Shown: piece after piece, positions 57,824 through 64,000 of the stretch
Position numbering within the stretch: the stretch's first letter is position 1
Layout: every line of letters starts with the position of its first letter
Assembly: GCF_000315625.1 (NCBI RefSeq)
Contig: NW_005434666.1
Coordinates: forward strand, 1,073,806-1,137,805
Source of the DNA: Guillardia theta CCMP2712
Lineage: Eukaryota > Cryptophyceae > Pyrenomonadales > Geminigeraceae
Length of the DNA stretch: 64,000 nt
Direction of reading: 5' to 3'
Program-made: the position numbers and the translations under genes
The notes under the pieces: model-generated
What the model saw: only the letters and a program-made list of their open reading frames with translations
What the model was told of the DNA's origin: nothing
Databases searched by the model: none

Positions 57824-58437
57824 TTAGAAGTCCAAGATCTCGATCTCGAATTTCAGGTCTGCATTGGGAGGGATGAGGTTGCCTGCCCCGTTTGCTCCGT
57901 AAGCATAGTCAGCTGAGCAATGCAAGGTAGCAGTCTGGGCGATGGCTGCGTAAGGCCAGGGACAACGAAAACAAAAACAAACCTGTCCTTTACTCATCTG
58001 CTTGATGCCTTCATCCCAGCACTTGATAACTTCTCCTACTCCTGTACAACACGTGTAAGATTTGTCATGAGGCCAGACAGATACCCAAGGTGAAGATGAA
58101 GGGCTGATCCCTGTCCTTGGAAGAGTCAAATTTCAATCCGTTGTCTGCTAGATATCCAGTGTAATGCACAGTGACGCTCTGTAAACAGCATCACAGAAGG
58201 AGTTCGACCAAATATCAAGCAAGATTAATCAAGAGTACCTTGCCAACAGAAGGAAAAGTTTTTCCATCTCCGGCATGCTTTGTTTCTATGGTGACCCCTG
58301 AGAATCTCAGTCAGAGTGTCTGGAAAAACTTTTGCCTACGAAGCCTCACCTCCATGTACAAGATTCACAAGAAAAAGATTTATGAGTAAATAGATGAATG
58401 AAACCCCTTGGCTGCAGTGCAATCTGGATACAACCAT
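57824..58437 (-). CDS. FKBP-type peptidyl-prolyl isomerase with N-terminal signal sequence
   Basis: Catalyses cis-trans isomerisation of prolyl bonds. Exons 58350-58437, 58239-58297, 58085-58178, 57983-58041, 57824-57934; 136 aa. A leader with a hydrophobic core ([14 protein letters not shown]) precedes a single FKBP domain of normal length: [79 protein letters not shown]. Active-site positions (Tyr of VHYTG, Phe/Asp of FDSS, Trp of CWDEG, Tyr of DYAYG, Phe of FEIE) are present, with TL in place of the usual VI before GVGEVI. The leader suggests an ER or secretory location. The start ATG at 58437 is the first in frame. Confidence 0.92.
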
Positions 58438-59207
58438 GGTAAGTAGTCGAAAGGCAATGTCAACACTTGCAAAGTTCTATCCTCCTTCATCATATCGTGC
58501 AATGTTGAAGTTCAAACTGCATGCTCACTGTATCACATGATCCTCCCAGTCTTCCTTACACTAATAAAAAATCTGGTTCATGTTGCTTTCTTCGCTTCAT
58601 TTCTTCCACTGACCGCCTCCGCATTCCCTTCTCGCCGCTTCACCTGCCCATGGCGTCGTAGAACCTAAAGCAAGGCAACGGATACATAACGGTCAGATGT
58701 TCGTTACGTCTCTACAACTTTCAAGAGCTAAAAGAAACGTTTCAAAGTTTCCAAACAAGAACTTCAAAACTTTGACTCTTTTAAAACAAAGTTGCGATGT
58801 TCAAATTGGCGAGGTAGAACCTATCGAGTGGGGGTAGGGGTTATCCTGATAACCGGTACTGATTGGTAAATCAGAGGGTTCACACTCCAAGCAATCTGTT
58901 ATTCAAGTAGGGTAGGTGGGTAGTAACGGAACTTTGAAGGATTCAAACCGGAGGACCTTGGATCACCACCCGTGTCACAGAGGGATTTAGAGGGGTGAGG
59001 GGTGAGGGGTACTGCAGTAGATCGCGCGCGCTCGATGGCAAGCAAGTGAAGGAGGAGCAAGAGCAAGAGCAAGAGACGAAGGAAGAGAGAGGAAGATCAA
59101 GAAGTACTCGGCGAAGTACATATCCTACATTCCTGCGATATTTCAGCGTCATTCATTCCTTGTGAACAAAGTTTTTCGTGAACTCAAGTGTGAGAAAATC
59201 AAGAGCA
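58438..59207. promoter_or_regulatory. Divergent upstream region with GGGGTA words
   Basis: 58735-58800 contains TTTCAAAG/CTTCAAAAC words; 58828-59015 has GGGGGTAGGGG, GTAGGGTAGGTGGGTAG and GGGGTGAGGGGTGAGGGGTACT on the plus strand, about 200-380 bp before the Mis12-like start. No gene seen. Confidence 0.5.
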
Positions 59208-60396
59208 ATGGCTCATCATCAGCACGACTCCGCGTCGGCAGCTTCAGGATGTCCTCCAAGTGCACCTGCTGGTGTCACTGTGAGTGAAGCTCAGGAAGGT
59301 ACAGAAGCTGTTAAAATTTCCTGTTGCGACTTGACGTCATTGTACTTGTGTCTCATTGCTTCCAAGATGTACGAACGTTTCCGTGTTATATATCATGACA
59401 TTCAAACTACAGAACTGCGAAGGAGTGAGAAGTTCTTTGCCTTTTCCCCGATTCGATTTGTGGACGATGTTTACAACTGCACCTCGCATTATCTGAAGGT
59501 ATGAATGTCCAAAACTATCGATGACGAACTCACCTCTTGCTCGCTCAGCACGGACTAGATCAAATGGAGAATGTTCTGCTGGAAGATCAAGAAACCAGAA
59601 TATACTCTGATGATATCAAGAAGGGTGTAACTAGTTTGCACAAGAAGCTTTTCCGCTCCTTGGACAGGAACATCGACAAATTCGAGCTGTACATCATTCG
59701 TAACATTCTGAAGATTCCGAAACATCTTGATCTCTCGTCGGACAACAAGGAAATGAATTGGACAGGAGAGTCTGCTGCTGCAGGGGGATCAGTGGAGGAT
59801 GAGCAGATGTTGGATGAGGTATTCTTTCTCCATCGAAACCATCTGGATCTCTAAAGCATTTGTAGGAACTGAGGGAGCTACGCCGCAAAATTCATTCTGC
59901 TCAGTTTGTCAACAGAGCTATGAAAGGAAAGTTAAGCGAGATTGAGAAGCAACTGAAGGACTATCATCAAATCCAAGAAGCGTTCGATGAAATGGACCGC
60001 AGGGTCAGATCTTGAATGTCAACATTGGATGTCGCGTCTGACTGTGCATTAGGCCAAGGAAAGTGGAGTCGACACACACCTGGAAGCTGCTGTGCTCGAC
60101 CTTCTCCAACATGATCCCGAACTGCGAGCCCTGGAGAAACAGTACGCTGCCGTTGAGACGGTGACTGAAAATCTCGCACTGCGCTCGACTCTAAAGCTCC
60201 ACAAGTTGCAGAGTAAGGATAATGAGAACTGGGGAATGGTTGGGCCAAACATAGATACTTGTTTCACGGAAAACCGAGTCAAGGTATGCTGATTGTGTGG
60301 ATTTTTGACTTCTGATTTGACAGTATTTGCTTTCAGATGGGTGGCCCGTCAACAAGAACTTTGAACCATCTGCGAGAGATCCTCACTGCCAAGTGA
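59208..60396 (+). CDS. Mis12/Mtw1-like kinetochore protein
   Basis: Subunit of the MIND/Mis12 complex that links centromeric chromatin to Ndc80. Exons 59208-59498, 59549-59818, 59866-60003, 60053-60283, 60337-60396; 329 aa. The diagnostic head region is FFAFSPIRFVDDVYNCTSHYLKHGLDQMENVL, then a KKGVTSLHKKLFRSLDRNIDKFELYIIRNILKIPKHLDL segment corresponding to the human …FSKMEQLFLQLILRIPSNILLP. A long coiled coil follows (ELRELRRKIHSAQF; KGKLSEIEKQLKDYHQIQEAFDEMD). The order and spacing match Mis12 proteins. The N-terminal about 75 residues are an extension. A short helix ends the protein (RTLNHLREILTAK). Assignment is by pattern; a profile search would settle it. Confidence 0.8.
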
Positions 60397-60777
60397 TTAC
60401 TTTTCCTTCCTTGCTTGAAATATTCTAGAGATAATCTACAACCCTGAACTTCAACAGTGTCAAACCTGCAAAGGCAAGAGGAATATTTTGGTTTGTCAAC
60501 ACTATTTGGTCGTTGGAGGGATGTTTGCAATTAAATAAATAAATTGAGCCCAAGCTTCACTTTTAAGTCTCTTTGTGAAAGTTACAGCTCTCATTTCATC
60601 TTGCGCACTCATGGGTTCTTGTTGGAAAAGCGCAGGCCAGCAAAAATTTGGATTGAGTCAACAGGTCTTGGAGGTCACCGGGAGTCTCGACCGTTTCTCA
60701 ACACTCGTTCCAACAAGGAGCTGTGCATATTCAGCCATTCTGAGTACATGTCAGCCATTCTGATGAAGATCGAGCAA
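60397..60777. other. Convergent 3'-3' intergenic region
   Basis: Between the Mis12-like gene (+) and the coiled-coil gene (-). 60715-60765 has TCAGCCATTCTGA twice. No gene seen. Confidence 0.5.
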
Positions 60778-62824
60778 TCATTCACCACTGGATTCCGTCT
60801 CGTAACGTTTCTCGTTTGATCGCAGTTGTTCTAGTTCTTGAAGCGTCAGCTTCAGCCTGTAGTGCATTCGTTGCTTTTCTTGCTCAAGCCTGGCAGCACA
60901 AGCATTCAAAGAGCGTTCTGTCTAAATGTTTCAAGCACCCTTGCTTCTCCTGGTTTACATACTGCACTTCGGTGCGCAAGGCATCTGCCAGTTCCTGCAA
61001 CGACCTTCACGATGTGTACGTCTTTGGTCTCAACTTCTTACCTGATATTGTAATGCCTCGGATTGAGCGCTCCGAACGGCATCCTGCAGATCTGCAATTT
61101 TCTGACTCATACTGTTCACTGTTAGAGTGCTGATCGTGCGTGAAGAAAACGTACGCAGATTCTACTTTCTTTTTCTCCTCTTGCTCTCTTACATAGAACG
61201 CCTCATACTCCTGTAATCTGTAGACCTGAAGGACAAAAATGAGCTTCCGAACTAGCATAACTTTGCTTGTGCCTGTTTGTGAAGTTCAGAAACTTTTGCT
61301 TCATACTCCTTGACTTCTGATTTCCTTGCCTCAAGTTCTTTTTGCATCAAATCTACAGAAAATCTTACTAGTTCACTATCACAATGAGGATTTACCCATC
61401 TCATCGCACAAACGCATCTTTTGACTTTGGACTCGTTCGAAATCACCGCGAAGGGAGTCAAAATTCCTTGTAAGATCATCATTTTCCCGCTCCGATCGAG
61501 TGAGTTGATCTGAAATCTCCTGTTTCGACCTGGAATTCTCTGTAAAGCTAGTCAAAGATCAATTGAACATGGTGACTTACAGGTTCAGACCGGAGTTTTC
61601 GATTCTGAGAATATTCACTTCTCGTTCCACAACATTCAGTTTCCCCTCCAAATTCGTCATTTCTTTGTTTTGATTGTCAATCTTCTTGCATAATTGCGAT
61701 CTTTCAAGTTCATTGGCATCGATAGTCTTCTGCAGATGATCGAGTTGCTGTAAACTTACTTGCAGTCGTGTGTTGCAATCAGATTTCTCTCTGTTTAGAA
61801 GCTCTCTTTCTTCAATCCATGAACGACGCGCACTTTGGAGCTCTTCGTTTTGAATTTGAAGCCTATCTCTTTCTGCTCGATCTTCGAGCAGACTTTTCCT
61901 TTCCTCTTGCCATTGATCTGCAGCCTTTCGATGAAGAACAGCATCGCACTGCAGCTGTTCAACAAGTTCTTTTTGGTGCTTGATCTCAGATTGAAGCGAA
62001 ACAATTCTCTCTTCTATATTCAACTTCTCCTTCATCAATTCCATGTTCTCACTCTTCAAAGCTTTTTCATTCGTGACGTAGGAAGAAATTTCTTCCTCCA
62101 GCTCTTTTACTTTCTTCTGGAATTCTTCGCAGTCCTTTCTCAGCTTTACCTGGGAAGAAGAAGCGTGAGCAAGAAGCTCGGACACCTCAGGGTGACATGA
62201 GTATACCTCTGATTTCTCGATATTGAGCTTGTCTGCCTTGCAATGATCAAGTTGTTTTGCCAGAGACTCAGCCTGTCGCTGATATTCTTGCATCTTCTGA
62301 ACCGCTGCATCACAGTCATGCTCAAGAGACTCCTTTTGGAGGAGCCAATGTTTCATCTCGTTGACGTGCTTCTGTTCGGACTCAAACAGCCTCTTGATTT
62401 CTTCGGCGGATGAAGCCAATATCGCTTGTAGAGTGCTCTTTTCCCTCTGTAGAAGATCTTTCTCCTGCATCAGCAGCCCGACCTCTTGAAACAGTTGCTC
62501 TTCTGACGCTTTTCTCACGGGATCTTGCACTGACGGCGATGCTGCCCAGTCAGACTTGTCTGCAAGCATTCCGCTCTTACTGAGCAGCTTCTGCCGCTCT
62601 GATGCCACAACAGCTCGTGCAGACTGGATGGATCGGAGAGCATGCATTTCGTTGGCAGCAGCAGACTTGGTATCGTGCATGAAGCTGAGATCAGTGAGAG
62701 GGTGTTGATTTCTCGAGGATTTGAGCACTTGATCGTGCCCGGACATGTTCTGCCATGTTTTCCTGCCCTGCAGTAGCAACGCTTCCTCCTCTTCCTCCTT
62801 CATTCTTCTGAGCGGCGACGCCAT
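60778..62824 (-). CDS. Long coiled-coil protein
   Basis: Exons placed in phase: 61581-62824, 61396-61529, 61262-61352, 61217 downwards, then exons ending …SAQSEALQYQ, ELADALRTEVQYVNQEKQ and LEQEKQRMHYRLKLTLQELEQL… with the stop at 60780-60778. Total about 640 aa. After about 140 residues of Ser-rich, partly disordered sequence, nearly everything is heptad coiled coil (QEVGLLMQEKDLLQREKSTLQAIL; RLFESEQKHVNEMKHWLLQKE; LQSEIKHQKELVEQLQ). No catalytic or targeting motif is visible; centrosomal, basal-body or Golgi tether proteins look like this, but that is not evidence of function. The junction near 61140-61195 is unresolved. Confidence 0.75.
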
Positions 62825-63228
62825 CCCTCGGTAACCTGGGCCGTCCTCTTAACCCCTCCCCCCTCCCCCCAACAAGTAATGGGAAAGAGGGGTGGTAAAC
62901 GGAAGGTGCTGCCGTTGGCTGCGGGGTAAGATGCCGGTAAGATGGAACCGGAACAATCTTTGCAGTGGTGAGGTAGGGAAGATACAATCTTTGCAAGTGG
63001 TGAGGAAAACGAATGGGAAAGCGAGAGGAGGAAGAAGAGCAGGAGCGAAGAGGAGAAATAGACGTTTGACAAGCATTGGCACACCGACATGTGACAAGGT
63101 TGGCAGGCGAAGGGATGTGAGTGACCTCTCATGGTGACAGCGAGCGACATAAGACTCAATGGAAGCTCTGATTGACTCTTTCAGACTTGCGGCTACTCGA
63201 TTTCAATCTCCATTGCCTTCCGCGTCAA
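62825..63228. promoter_or_regulatory. Divergent upstream region
   Basis: Contains CCCCTCCCCCCTCCCCCC (62855-62872) and a duplicated segment: GGTGAGGTAGGGAAGATACAATCTTTGCA-like sequence at about 62955-62998 (CAATCTTTGCA occurs twice, 35 bp apart). A possible 5'-UTR acceptor (CTTTCAG, 63184) precedes the MORN gene. Confidence 0.5.
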
Positions 63229-64000
63229 ATGTCAAACTCAGCGCAAGACGACGCTGATCTTCCCTTGGAGTCTTTCAAGTCAAAACAAAAGATTGCCTAC
63301 GCTAACGGAGATGTGTATGAAGGCTCCGTAGAAAGAGGCCTCCGCAGTGGTCGAGGAGTTCTGGTGTGTGAAGATGGGAGGAAGTATCGAGGTCAGTTCT
63401 ATCAGGACCTGCCGCATGGGCAAGGGGAAGAGAGAACGAGCGACAACGCCGTCTACAGGGGTGAATTTCGAAATGGCCACAGAGATGGAACAGGGACAGA
63501 GATGAACGAGCAGGGACACGAATACAGCGGTGAATGGAAAGATGGGATGAGGCATGGTTCAGGAGATTATTTCCAGGACGGCTTGTACTATCAAGGAGAG
63601 TGGAAGGAGGGGAACAGGTGACACTCTTCGTTGAATCTTGAAATGGATGTGACGACATGCAGGCATGGTTACGGTGTTTGTATGTTCCAGAACGGGGATC
63701 TCTATGAAGGAGAGTTTGTAGCGGATTTGATGGAAGGCAGCGGGTGTATGGTGATGGCGAATGGCAGCAGATATGACGGTGTCTGGAGTGAGCAACTTGA
63801 AGTAGGTGCGGTATCATTCATTGACTATTGCTTCGTAGAGGCGGGAAAGATGTCAGGCAAAGGCAAGATGATTTATTCCAACGGAGATGTTTATGAAGGG
63901 CTCTGGAGTGATGGCAAGCGAGAAGGGCAAGGAAGTTATTTCTCAGCGGCTACTGAATCTGAGTACGTGGGTGAATTCAAGAAGGGCAAACGACATGGCT
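63229..64000 (+). CDS. MORN-repeat protein (partial, right edge)
   Basis: Exons 63229-63617, 63663-63801, 63841-64000 and beyond; introns 45 and 39 nt. At least nine MORN repeats are visible: IAYANGDVYEGSVERGLRSGRG, YRGQFYQDLPHGQGE, AVYRGEFRNGHRDGTG, YSGEWKDGMRHGSG, YYQGEWKEGNRHGYG, LYEGEFVADLMEGSG, YDGVWSEQL, VYEGLWSDGKREGQG, YVGEFKKGKRHG. MORN arrays form elongated beta-ribbons that scaffold cytoskeletal or membrane complexes, and sometimes precede a kinase domain; the C-terminus lies outside the window, so the role cannot be stated. The start Met (MSNSAQDD) was chosen as the first ATG after a possible 5'-UTR intron. Confidence 0.92.

Overview
The window is nuclear DNA of an intron-rich, compact protist genome, most likely a cryptophyte alga of the Guillardia type. 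The evidence is eukaryotic: alpha-tubulin, a Mis12-type kinetochore protein, a PROPPIN, RCC1 and MORN proteins, about 145 spliceosomal introns mostly 39-60 nt long, and no bacterial operons. One protein (monothiol glutaredoxin, 41288-42006) begins with a signal peptide followed by Phe at the predicted cleavage point, the signature of import into a red-lineage complex plastid. The genus is an inference; the red-lineage complex plastid is better supported. For most genes I joined exons by hand, requiring GT-AG (rarely GC-AG) borders, matching phase and a total coding length divisible by three. 5' ends are the weakest part of each model.

Layout. 1-2300: C-terminal piece of an unknown gene, then simple repeats. 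2325-4532 (+): sterol-glucosyltransferase-like enzyme with a C-terminal PH domain. 4963-6720 (-): ankyrin protein. 7766-10790 (+): PH/coiled-coil protein with four near-identical 156-bp repeats. 10961-11403 (-) and 12000-12900 (+): small unknown genes. 13221-14292 (-): uracil phosphoribosyltransferase. 14927-20576 (-): large NRPS-like adenylation/carrier/terminal-domain protein. 22006-22922 (+): ALKBH6-like dioxygenase. 23125-23468 (-): small acidic protein. 24312-25634 (+): PROPPIN (Atg18/WIPI). 25770-27058 (-): membrane-anchored coiled-coil protein. 28621-32225 (-): 21-exon tandem AAA+ ATPase. 33132-34487 (-): intronless alpha-tubulin. 35606-37477 (+): METTL13-type methyltransferase. 37552-39755 (-): RCC1 protein. 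41288-42006 (-): plastid CGFS glutaredoxin. 42554-43446 (+): SAP-domain protein. 43776-45490 (-): EEP-fold, sphingomyelinase-like protein. 45993-46661 (-): orphan IP3-receptor-like exon beside a 100-N gap. 47027-49486 (+): intronless triple-TIR protein with a Cys/His metal-binding tail. 49997-53146 (-) and about 53640-55435 (+): secreted Cys-rich proteins. 55893-57521 (+): aspartic protease whose catalytic halves are in circularly permuted order. 57824-58437 (-): secretory FKBP. 59208-60396 (+): Mis12-like protein. 60778-62824 (-): coiled-coil protein. 63229-64000 (+): MORN protein, cut by the window edge.

The genes are mixed housekeeping and lineage-specific loci with no operon logic. They alternate in strand as divergent and convergent pairs. 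Convergent gaps are short; divergent or upstream gaps often carry runs rich in GGGGTA/TACCCC, and four of the longer gaps carry GC-rich patches with shared words. The most unusual items are the permuted aspartic protease, the lipid-anchored triple-TIR protein, the glucosyltransferase-PH fusion, and an AAA+ protein whose second Walker B glutamate reads as glutamine.
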